Assembly (NCBI GenBank): GCA_963809875.1
Contig: CAWELC010000005.1
Coordinates: forward strand, 930,001 to 994,000
Direction: 5' to 3'
Length of the DNA stretch: 64,000 bases
Source of the DNA: JAFGAS01 sp963809875
Lineage (GTDB): Bacteria > Desulfobacterota > Zymogenia > Zymogenales > Zymogenaceae
Position 1 is the first letter of the stretch, and each line of letters begins with the position of its first letter. The notes under the pieces were generated by a model, which saw only the letters and a program-made list of their open reading frames with translations, was not told where the DNA came from and did not search any database. The position numbers and the translations under genes are program-made. Shown here one piece after another: positions 32,673 through 40,378 of the stretch.

Positions 32673-33530
32673 CTAGGCCGTGACATCCAGGACGGGCGCA
32701 TTTGCCAGCGATATCTTTTCCTCTGCTACCGCCTGCACGGCCAGGCGGGCTTTCATGAATATTTCCATATGATCAGTCTCTGACCGAATCTCCGGAAGGC
32801 AGCGTCGCACCGCGGCGGTGTAGGCGGCCCGAAGGTCACTGCTGAAGTTGATCTTCTTGACGCCGGCCTCTACGGCCTTTTTCACCTGGTCGGCCGGCAC
32901 GCCGCTGCCGCCGTGCATCGCGATCGGGGCGCCGGTTCTGAGCCTGACCTGCCGGATAATGTCGCAGTTGAGACGGGGCTCCCCTCCCGACAGGCCGTGC
33001 GCGGTGCCGAAGGAGACGGCCAGGAGGTCCACACCGGTCTCGCGGTAGAAGAACTCGGCCTCCTCGGGGTCGGTATACCGGGGCTTGGCGTCGAAGAGCG
33101 CCGAGCCCTCCTGTCCCGGGACGTGACCGATCTCTCCCTCAACGAGAGCGCCTGCGGCGTGCCCGATTCGGGCGATTTCCCTGGTCTGCCGGACGTTTTC
33201 CTCCAGAGGCAGCCTGGAACCGTCGAACATGATGAGCGCATACCCGTTGGCCGCACAGCGTACCGCGATATCGAAATTGTTTCCGTGATCCAGCATGAGA
33301 AAGACCGGGATGGAGTAGCTGGCCGCGGCGGCTTCGGCCATCTTCCGTATGAAGTGCATGCCGAAGTTATCTATTTCGTACTGGCTTGTCAGCATGATGA
33401 GGGGAGTCCGCTTCTTCAGACAGGCGGCCAGTACTGCGTGCATGTCCGTCAGATCGGTGACCGTAAAGGCGGGCAGGGCGGTCGCGGGTTTATTGTTGAC
33501 CTTCTCGAGTATGTGCGGGAGCGTGAGCAT
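32673..33530 (-). CDS. Class II (zinc) fructose/tagatose-bisphosphate aldolase family
   Basis: 285 residues. LDHGNNFD (about residue 80) supplies the catalytic Asp and first zinc His, SFGTAHGLSGG (about 178) the second, and MHGGSGVP (about 209) the third, with the phosphate-binding KKINFSSDLR (about 228). This is the FbaA/GatY/KbaY family. It would split a ketose bisphosphate or ketose 1-phosphate to DHAP and an aldehyde. It is in the operon between kinase and isomerase. Confidence 0.87.
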   Translation of the reverse strand: MLTLPHILEKVNNKPATALPAFTVTDLTDMHAVLAACLKKRTPLIMLTSQYEIDNFGMHFIRKMAEAAAASYSIPVFLMLDHGNNFDIAVRCAANGYALIMFDGSRLPLEENVRQTREIARIGHAAGALVEGEIGHVPGQEGSALFDAKPRYTDPEEAEFFYRETGVDLLAVSFGTAHGLSGGEPRLNCDIIRQVRLRTGAPIAMHGGSGVPADQVKKAVEAGVKKINFSSDLRAAYTAAVRRCLPEIRSETDHMEIFMKARLAVQAVAEEKISLANAPVLDVTA

Positions 33531-33575
33531 GATTATATCCTTCTTTCTTTCGGTTATGAGATTACGATCTCTGCT

Positions 33576-34755
33576 TCAGCCGACGGACGCTTCAATGAAC
33601 TCGATCAACTCTCTCTTTCCGGGAGGCCTGCCATATCTGACGTAGTATCCCGAAGTATAGGCCCCCAGCACCGCGCACTCATCCGGGGCCATACCCAGCA
33701 GCCACCCGTTGCAGAAACCGGCGTTGAAGTTGTCACCGCCCCCGGTCGACACGGCCGGAGTCGGGGTATAAGGGCCGTCGATCCAATACGTCTCCGTCGG
33801 GTGTCGCGACGGCCGCGCCCGTCAGGGGATGGATGGCTACGGCCCGTATCTTAAGGCGCTCCCTGATTGCTCCGGCGCGCGGCGCGGCGGTCTCCTCGGC
33901 GATCGAGAGTGCCTCGGCGGCGATCAACGATTCCGATTCGTTGAGGCTGAGAATCGTATCGGTCAATTGGCCGCAGCGGACGATGATATCGGCCATTTCG
34001 ATGATATCCCGGGGCGTCCTGCGCCTGAGGTCCGAGAGATCGAGAAAGACGACCGGTCGTTTGGTCATCTCACCGATCAGCTCGAGGAAATGTTCGACGA
34101 TCTCGTTCATCAGGGGAAAGATAGTCCAATCCAGGAGCCCAATCAGGGAAGCAGAGCTCACAAGCGTCCTGAGGCGCTGAGGGCTCACGTGCGAGCACAG
34201 GCGGTCCCATCCGATCGTGTGGAGCGTGCCGGTCCTGTTGAGCATGAGCTTTCCGTCGAGAAATTCCAGGGCCTCGGTAGAGCCGGGCTCCCCGATTGAT
34301 ATTACGGTCCTGCATAAGTCGGTCAGCCGGCGGAAGAGCGGGTTTAGCTCGTCTTCCCCAAGGGTCGCGATCAGGGAGAGGTCATTTCCGAATTCCAACA
34401 TCGCCCGGCCCATGTTCGGCGCGTTTCCACCCGCCCGGATTCCCTTTGATTCCAGCTCCAGTGCGCAGCTCAAGCCTGCCGCGCTTCGGACCCTCCGGCT
34501 GAATTCGACCATCGTGTCTATCCGTTTCATCGGGTGCCGGTCGTCCCGGAGCTCCATTACGTGGCAGAGATCGTCGATGAATCCGTCAAAGCCGAGGACG
34601 ACATGGTATCTGTCGTGACACTCTGCGAGGTGATCGAGAGTCTTCCGACGGATGTCCCCCCGTCTCTCGTCCGGCCGGGCAGAGGTCCGGCCTTGCGATG
34701 GGCCGCTGTGACGGCCTGCCTTCACCGTTTTGCCTCCCCTCAAACGTGTTACCAT
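33576..34755 (-). pseudogene. PfkB-family sugar kinase, one +1 frameshift near the C terminus
   Basis: The first frame (34755 to 33733) gives FDGFIDDL (about residue 56), the substrate-site GGNAPNMGRAMLEFG (about 109) and VATPDGD, then stops. One base over, the frame to the stop at 33578-33576 gives YWIDGPYTPTPAVSTGGGD and NFNAGFCNGWLLG, the PfkB anion hole and catalytic Asp. The shift lies within about 33755-33800, and removing one base gives 392 residues. Both halves are well conserved, so this is sequence error or a very recent mutation. About 45 extra residues precede the kinase fold, so the true start may be later. Confidence 0.82.
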
Positions 34756-34846
34756 GCACTCCTCACGGGCCGGGGAGGGTACGCCCGTCCGGTCGGTGCG
34801 GTGCGTCTCCTTTGTTCGTTCATGAGTCCCTCTCCCCCGGGTGTTA

Positions 34847-36115
34847 CTATTGGCCGAGGGCCGCTCTTCCGGTGTTCGTCTCTGCCCGAAGCAGCAGTGC
34901 GTTTGAGAAGATCTCCTGCAACACCATTCCCGCGGCGCCCCGTACGATCCCGTTGTCCAGTGCCGTGAACCGCACGTCTATCCGGGAATAGGGCCAGGCG
35001 TTCTCCTTTGCGGACGCGTCCATGGATGGGCCCAGGTAATCCCTGGCCCCGCAGAGGCTTCCGCTCATAATGACCGTCTCGGGATTGAAAAGCGTCACCA
35101 GCATGCCGATCCCCACACCCAGATAGCGCCCAGCCTCTTCAAAAAGGGTGAGGATGTCCTTGTCACCCTGCTGCGCCGACCGTATGAGCGCTTCGATAGT
35201 ATCATATTCGCCGACACCCCCGGCGGCTTTCGACGATACGCCGCGGTTCATTCGTCCCGGGAGGTCGCGGGCGCGTGCGAGAAGGGCACTGACCGAGGCC
35301 AGCGACTCCAGACAGCCGACCCTCCCGCAGCTGCAGCGGGGGCCGTCGGGCTCGACGCGGATGTGACCGAGTTCGCCGGCGGAGTTATCCACGCCCCGGT
35401 AGATCCTGCCGTCTATCATGATACCGGCCCCGATACCCCCCTCGATGTTCACACAGACAAAGGTGGAAAACCTCCTGGCCGCGCCGAACAGATATTCACC
35501 CAGGACGCAGCAATTCATGTCATGGTCGATGAACACCGGCCTCCCATATCGATCGATGATGCGATTCAGAAGCGGCACGTCTCGCCACTTCGGGTGGTTT
35601 GGCGCATAGGCGCAGATACCGGTTTCAGGGCTATATGAGCCCGGAACGGCGCAGCCGATGCCGGCGATGCGTGCGGGCGAAACGGAGGCATCCCGCATGA
35701 GGATATCGATCGAGTCAAACATCCTCTCGACAATCTCCGCGGCCTCCGCGGAGGGGTCCAGCGGGAGAGAGCGATCGAGGACTCTCTGACCCTTAACGTC
35801 AAGGAGCGTGGCATCTACGCGCGTGTTGCCCATCCATATCCCAACGGCGTAGTTGGACTCCGCGTTCAGGTCCAGGTTAACCGGCGGCCTCCCGACGTGG
35901 GTTGCAACCATCCCCATTTCCCTGATAATCTCCATCTTGAGGAGTTCGCCCGTGAGATACGTTATCGTTCCCCAGCTCAGGCCCGTCTCATCCTGGAGCC
36001 TTTTTCTCGAAAGGGGACCCTGGTTTCTCAACACATTGAGAATAGCCAGTTGATTGTTGATTCTGAGCGCCCTCTGATCATTTATGTGTATCACGGGTTG
36101 TTCCTCGTTCGTCAT
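34847..36115 (-). CDS. ROK-family transcriptional regulator (NagC/XylR type)
   Basis: 422 residues from ATG 36115; TTG 36145 is open but less likely. It has an N-terminal winged helix (ILNVLRNQGPLSRKRLQDETGLSWGT, about 20-75) and a ROK sugar-binding domain with GIWMGNTRVDATLL, DHDMNCCVLGEYLFG, NIEGGIGAGIMIDG and GELGHIRV followed by the zinc motif CSCGRVGCLES. It is first in the sugar operon and so probably an autoregulated repressor released by the operon sugar. Confidence 0.88.
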   Translation of the reverse strand: MTNEEQPVIHINDQRALRINNQLAILNVLRNQGPLSRKRLQDETGLSWGTITYLTGELLKMEIIREMGMVATHVGRPPVNLDLNAESNYAVGIWMGNTRVDATLLDVKGQRVLDRSLPLDPSAEAAEIVERMFDSIDILMRDASVSPARIAGIGCAVPGSYSPETGICAYAPNHPKWRDVPLLNRIIDRYGRPVFIDHDMNCCVLGEYLFGAARRFSTFVCVNIEGGIGAGIMIDGRIYRGVDNSAGELGHIRVEPDGPRCSCGRVGCLESLASVSALLARARDLPGRMNRGVSSKAAGGVGEYDTIEALIRSAQQGDKDILTLFEEAGRYLGVGIGMLVTLFNPETVIMSGSLCGARDYLGPSMDASAKENAWPYSRIDVRFTALDNGIVRGAAGMVLQEIFSNALLLRAETNTGRAALGQ

Positions 36116-36181
36116 CCCGTCCGATAATAGACCTATCCCAAACAATGCGGTCCGAGGGGATGGCCAAAAGGATAATTATCT

Positions 36182-36209
36182 CACTGATCGAGGTTATATT
36201 ATGTCAGTG
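36182..36209. promoter_or_regulatory. Candidate operator at the ROK operon promoter
   Basis: CACTGA (36182-36187) and TCAGTG (36204-36209), perfect half-sites with centres 22 bases apart (two helical turns) and the -10 box between them. The first gene of the operon encodes the likely binder. Confidence 0.4.
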
Positions 36210-36224
36210 GTTGAGATATGTCAA
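36196..36224 (-). promoter_or_regulatory. Sigma-70 promoter of the ROK sugar operon
   Basis: Minus strand TTGACA (36224-36219, perfect), 17 bases, TAATAT (36201-36196). The start would be near 36189, about 75 bases before the ROK ATG. Confidence 0.75.
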
Positions 36225-36483
36225 GAAGAAATCCATCGGTTCCATCAGCATGAAATCAAGATCCGACAGCCCCGCGGGAAGCGGCCAATGGCGGCCTCTC
36301 GCGGGAGTCTGAGGCTCACGAACCTTGACAGAATGCCCGTACAGGGAATAGAATCATCACGTGGGGGTTTCCGGACAGTGTTCCATTCAGAATCGGTAGA
36401 GCGGAGACCGAATCGGCCCGCGCACTAATGCAAACTCCGGCAACCCATAGAAATCGGAACGGGCGGTGCTGAGAAGGGACGTG

Positions 36484-37299
36484 ATGTCTGCCAAAGAACC
36501 ACAGGATATCCAGGCCGAGATCGGGGACAAGGGACCCATGCCCGTCGTGTTCGTCGGACACGGCAATCCAATGAACGCGATCGAGGACAACGCGTACGCC
36601 CGGGGTTGGGCGAGCCTGGGGCGGGAGCTCCCGCGCCCTCGTATGATACTGTCCATCTCCGCCCATTGGGAGGCCGGTGGGAGCCTGGTATCGGCTCAGT
36701 CCGACCCTCGGACGATCCATGATTTTTACGGCTTCCCGGAGGAGCTGTACGCCGTCCGGTACCCGTGTCCGGGGAGCCCTCGGCTTGCCGAGATGGTCAT
36801 AGATCTGAGCAGGGGTGAAATAGTATCGGATAACTCCTGGGGCATCGATCACGGGACCTGGTCGGTGCTGCGCCGGATGTATCCCGGGGCCGATATACCC
36901 GTGGTCCAGCTGAGCCTCGATTACGGGAAGTCGCCGCGTCGCCATTTTGAGATGGCAAAGATGCTTGACCCTCTGCGAAAAGAGGGGGTGCTCGTCCTCG
37001 GCAGCGGCAATCTGGTGCACAACCTGCGCCGTATGAAATATGCCGAGAACGCCGCCCCATACGACTGGGCCACCGAATTTGATGGAACGGTGGCCGGGCT
37101 TGTCCAGGACGGACGCTACGACAGGCTGGTGGAGTACGGCGATCTGGGAAGTGCCGCCATGCTCTCGATTCCGACCAATGAACACTATCTCCCGCTGCTG
37201 TATGTTCTGGCGCTCGCCGGTAAAGAAGAACAAGTTTCATTCCCGGTAACGGGCATCGACCTGGGTTCGGTTTCAATGAGGACGGTTCGAATCGGGTAG
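36484..37299 (+). CDS. LigB/YgiD-type extradiol dioxygenase family protein
   Basis: 271 residues from ATG 36484 with AAGGGA upstream. Family marks are PVVFVGHGNPMNAI (residue about 20), SISAHWEAGG, HDFYGFPEELY, WGIDHGTWSVLRRMYP and LGSGNLVHNLR, which provide the His ligands of 4,5-DOPA dioxygenase (YgiD). In E. coli this family carries zinc or iron and cleaves catechols using O2. An oxygen-using enzyme is unexpected beside these anaerobic genes, so the in vivo reaction may differ. It is a lone gene diverging from the ROK operon. Confidence 0.85.
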   Translation: MSAKEPQDIQAEIGDKGPMPVVFVGHGNPMNAIEDNAYARGWASLGRELPRPRMILSISAHWEAGGSLVSAQSDPRTIHDFYGFPEELYAVRYPCPGSPRLAEMVIDLSRGEIVSDNSWGIDHGTWSVLRRMYPGADIPVVQLSLDYGKSPRRHFEMAKMLDPLRKEGVLVLGSGNLVHNLRRMKYAENAAPYDWATEFDGTVAGLVQDGRYDRLVEYGDLGSAAMLSIPTNEHYLPLLYVLALAGKEEQVSFPVTGIDLGSVSMRTVRIG

Positions 37300-37319
37300 A
37301 CACCGTCCGTGAGTGACCC

Positions 37320-37451
37320 GCCCGAAACGGAACCTTAATTCCCGCACTGTCCGTGAGCAACCACCGAAGACGAACCGTTTCTTCCGGGTTCGCGCAAGAC
37401 AGAAACGGCAAGCCCGCTTGGACTGATCAGGCAGTGCGCGCCGTTTCGGGC
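37320..37451. other. Nested inverted-repeat element with alternative pairings
   Basis: Outer arms GCCCGAAACGG (37320-37330) and CCGTTTCGGGC (37441-37451) enclose CGCACTG (37343-37349) and CAGTGCG (37432-37438), and these enclose CGAACC/GGTTCG (37371-37376, 37387-37392). The heptamer GAAACGG/CCGTTTC occurs four times in alternating orientation (37324, 37375, 37402, 37441), so two mutually exclusive folds are possible. It lies in the 348-base gap without a gene after the LigB-type gene. Confidence 0.55.
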
Positions 37452-37462
37452 CTTAAAAAATG

Positions 37463-37491
37463 TTGAATAAATCTCTTATCTTCTGTATAGT
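37463..37491 (+). promoter_or_regulatory. Promoter of the response regulator-pilB genes
   Basis: TTGAAT (37463-37468), 17 bases, TATAGT (37486-37491). The start would be near 37498, 150 bases before the ATG. Confidence 0.6.
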
Positions 37492-37647
37492 ATTCATAAC
37501 TAATAGCAATTCTATCTGAAATAACGGAGCTTTTCAGCAGAAGAATCCGTATACGGACGTGCCCACTATCAGACGCCTATCTGTCCGCCCTGGAGTGATA
37601 TAGGCGATCACACGAAGTAGCCAATACCTTCACTTGAGGTGAGTTGC

Positions 37648-38025
37648 ATGGCGCCAAAGAAGATCCTCGTCGCCGAAGATGATATTTCATTCCAGAAACT
37701 CCTTCTCTTCAAACTCAAGACAGCCGGATACGAAACCCTGGCGGTTTCCAGGGGCGATGAAGTAGTGAAGGCGTTCGGGGAGTTCAAGCCCGATCTGGTG
37801 ATATTGGACGGGCTTTTACCGGTCATCAACGGGTTTGATATCGCCAAGGAAATCCGCAGTATGCCGTCCGGCAAAACGATACCGATCGTCCTGCTGACGG
37901 GTGTATATAAAGAGACGGAGTACTATAAATACGCCAAGGAAATCGGCGTGAATCTCCACTATGACAAGTCAACGTTCAAGGATGTCGAATTTCTTGAGGA
38001 GGTCCGAAAACTCCTTTCTTCTTAG
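37648..38025 (+). CDS. Single-domain response regulator
   Basis: 125 residues from ATG 37648, preceded by GAGGTGA. A receiver domain only: acidic pair in VAEDD, phospho-acceptor Asp in VILDGLLP (about residue 53), Thr in LLTGVY, Lys in HYDKSTF (about 112). It is 9 bases before the pilB-like gene, so it may control pilus assembly by protein contact, in the manner of PilG/PilH or CheY-like proteins. Its kinase is not identifiable. Confidence 0.88.
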   Translation: MAPKKILVAEDDISFQKLLLFKLKTAGYETLAVSRGDEVVKAFGEFKPDLVILDGLLPVINGFDIAKEIRSMPSGKTIPIVLLTGVYKETEYYKYAKEIGVNLHYDKSTFKDVEFLEEVRKLLSS

Positions 38026-38034
38026 GGGATGGCG

Positions 38035-39726
38035 ATGATTATCGACAAGAACGTCGTGCAGGTGCTGGTCAAAGAAGGGATTGTTACCGAGGAACAGCTT
38101 AAGCGCGCCTTCCTGGAAAACAAGAAGACCGGTGAAAACCTTACCGGAATCATCGAAAGGCTCGGCTTCGCGGATGAAGAAAAGATCATAAAGGCGATCA
38201 GCAAGCACTACGAAATACCGTATGAAGAGATCACCGCCGACTACATCGATCCAAAGGTCATACAACTCATCAAACCGGATCTGGCGCGAAAATTCAAGAC
38301 CATCCCGGTCAATCTCATCGCCAACCAGATGACCGTCGCAATGTCCGATCCCCTGAACATCTCGGCGCTTGATACACTTTCATTTACCCTCGGAAAGAAG
38401 ATCAAACCCATCGTCTGCAAGGTGGAGACTATCAACAAGCTCATCGATCAATTCTTTGCAGAAAAGGAACCGGAACCCGACCTGTCGGATCCCCGGGTCG
38501 GCGCAGAAACCTATTACTACACGTCTGAGCAAGAGCCGGAAAGGATCGAGGCGGATGCCAACGCCGCTCCCATCGTCCGGCTTGTCAACCTCATGATTAC
38601 CCAAGCCCTTAAATCACGGGCAAGTGACATCCATATCGAGGGGGGAAAGAAGGATGTCATCGCCCGCTTTAGGATCGACGGGGTCCTCAGGCAGGTGAAT
38701 GCGTTTCCAAAAAAGATTCAGGGTTCGGTAATCGCGCGGATCAAGGTGATGTCCAATCTGGATATCGCCGAACGGATAAAGCCTCAGGACGGCAGGTTTT
38801 CAATCAAGACGGCCACCGGCACAGAGATCGACTTTCGGGTCTCCACATACAGCACGGTGACCGGGGAATCGGCAGTCATCAGGATCCTCGACCAATCAAA
38901 ATCCGAGACAAGCATCGCGGAACTGGGTTTTATGCCGCAAGAGATGGACTCCATCCGGGAAATCCTTACACGTCCTTCGGGGATGATACTCGTCTCTGGA
39001 CCGACCGGAAGCGGCAAGACCACCACCCTTTACGCGATGCTCAACGAGATCAATACCATCGAGAAAAAGATCATCACGATTGAGGATCCTGTGGAATACC
39101 GACTCCCTCTCGTCAACCAGACCACTGTCAATACTCGACGCGGCCTGACGTTTCCCATAGTGCTCCGGTCGGCCCTCAGGCAGGACCCCGATGTTATCCT
39201 TGTGGGCGAAATCAGGGATTCTGAAACCGCGCTAATCGCCGTCCAGGCTGCCATGACCGGCCATCTCCTTTTCTCGACGATGCATACCAACAGCCCGGCG
39301 GAGGTCTTCGGGAGACTTCGTGACCTCGGCGTTGAGAGATATTATATTGGCGACGTAATGCGCCTGGTCATCGGCCAAAGGCTTGTCAGGAAGCTGTGCC
39401 CGGATTGCAGAGAGCCGTACGCACCGAAGACCGATGAGCTTTTAATGCTCGGGTTCAGGGGGGATGAGCGGGACATGACCTTCTATCTGCCACGCGGCTG
39501 TGACCGGTGCAATAACACCGGCTACAGAGGCGTCACCGGTATCTTTGAGATTGTCGTCGTCGACGAGGACATCAAGGAGCTCCTCGAACAGGGCGCGGCA
39601 ACGGACAAGATCAAGCATGAGGCTCGTCGTCACGGCGCCGTCGCAATGTGGCAAAACGCAAAGAGGAAGGTCGGCGAAGGAGTCATCTCATCCCGCGATA
39701 TGGTGCGGGTAATCCCGAAGGAATAG
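38035..39726 (+). CDS. Type IV pilus/type II secretion assembly ATPase (PilB/GspE)
   Basis: 563 residues from ATG 38035 (AGGGGA just upstream; ATG 38029 also possible). An N-terminal MshEN domain (about 1-145) is followed by the ATPase: Walker A GPTGSGKTT (about 321), Asp box ITIEDPVEYR, Walker B RQDPDVILVGEIRD, His box TGHLLFSTMHTNS, and the PilB/GspE zinc tetracysteine CPDCREPY...CDRCNNTGYRG. It powers pilin polymerisation at the inner membrane. The pilin-like gene downstream makes a pilus or pseudopilus likely; the pilM-Q genes must lie elsewhere. Confidence 0.92.
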   Translation: MIIDKNVVQVLVKEGIVTEEQLKRAFLENKKTGENLTGIIERLGFADEEKIIKAISKHYEIPYEEITADYIDPKVIQLIKPDLARKFKTIPVNLIANQMTVAMSDPLNISALDTLSFTLGKKIKPIVCKVETINKLIDQFFAEKEPEPDLSDPRVGAETYYYTSEQEPERIEADANAAPIVRLVNLMITQALKSRASDIHIEGGKKDVIARFRIDGVLRQVNAFPKKIQGSVIARIKVMSNLDIAERIKPQDGRFSIKTATGTEIDFRVSTYSTVTGESAVIRILDQSKSETSIAELGFMPQEMDSIREILTRPSGMILVSGPTGSGKTTTLYAMLNEINTIEKKIITIEDPVEYRLPLVNQTTVNTRRGLTFPIVLRSALRQDPDVILVGEIRDSETALIAVQAAMTGHLLFSTMHTNSPAEVFGRLRDLGVERYYIGDVMRLVIGQRLVRKLCPDCREPYAPKTDELLMLGFRGDERDMTFYLPRGCDRCNNTGYRGVTGIFEIVVVDEDIKELLEQGAATDKIKHEARRHGAVAMWQNAKRKVGEGVISSRDMVRVIPKE

Positions 39727-39740
39727 GACAGGGGGTACGC

Positions 39741-40376
39741 ATGAATCAGTGCAGCACGCATCCCGAAAGGGAGGCCATTGGGAAATGCCTGTCGTGTGGA
39801 AAATATCTGTGCGACGAGTGTGTGGCGCAGAAAAAGGAAAAAATGCTCCTCTGTTATGACTGTGCGGTGAAGGTGACACTGGACGAATTCGATACAAAAG
39901 AAAAGCGTGGTCAGGTCATTGCCGACGCCCGCAGGAAAGAGGCCAAGAAAGTCCCCCGCGAGGGGGTGAGGAAGATGACGATCTTTGTCATTATCGGGGC
40001 AATAGTCGTACTACTTCAGGGCGGGATCATCCTGACGGATTATCTTATGCGTAATCCCGGAGAGACCTCCTTCATCCGGTCGAACCTCATCCAGACGCGG
40101 TACGAGCGGGACCTCTGCGCCGACAATCTCCACCGGCTCGCCTTGATGGTGGAAAAATATAAGAGAGACCACAAGGGAAGCCTTCCCCCCGAACTGGCCG
40201 GGCTCGCTGGGGCGGACGACGATTCCGTCCTTGGGTGCCCCGCGTCGGGTCAACCCTATCTGTATACCCTCCACGAGGACTCGTTTGAGATAACGTGCCC
40301 ATCCCCCCAGACGCACGGGCTTGTCTTCCTCTTCGATGATAACGGACAACTCAAGTGGCGAAAGGCGGAGGAATGA
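39741..40376 (+). CDS. B-box-type zinc-finger membrane protein
   Basis: 211 residues from ATG 39741. The N-terminal Cys/His cluster (CSTHPEREAIGKCLSCGKYLC, residues 4-24, then CYDC at about 43) fits a B-box-like zinc finger. One membrane helix follows (FVIIGAIVVLLQGGIILTDYL, about 85-105). The C-terminal region (LCADNLHRLALMVEKYKRDHKGSLPPELAGL) resembles the periplasmic part of pseudopilins. It may be a cytoplasmic adaptor linked through the membrane to pilus assembly. It sits between pilB and a pilin-like gene and stops 2 bases before the latter. Role unknown. Confidence 0.75.
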   Translation: MNQCSTHPEREAIGKCLSCGKYLCDECVAQKKEKMLLCYDCAVKVTLDEFDTKEKRGQVIADARRKEAKKVPREGVRKMTIFVIIGAIVVLLQGGIILTDYLMRNPGETSFIRSNLIQTRYERDLCADNLHRLALMVEKYKRDHKGSLPPELAGLAGADDDSVLGCPASGQPYLYTLHEDSFEITCPSPQTHGLVFLFDDNGQLKWRKAEE

Positions 40377-40378
40377 TC

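Larger units (their letters stand above)
36116..36483. other. Divergent intergenic region between ROK operon and LigB-type gene
   Basis: 368 bases. It holds the minus-strand promoter at 36196-36224, an inverted repeat CACTGA...TCAGTG around its -10 (36182-36209), and a 10-base palindrome GATAATTATC (36171-36180). From 36230 to 36470 I see no gene and no clear plus-strand promoter. Confidence 0.6.
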
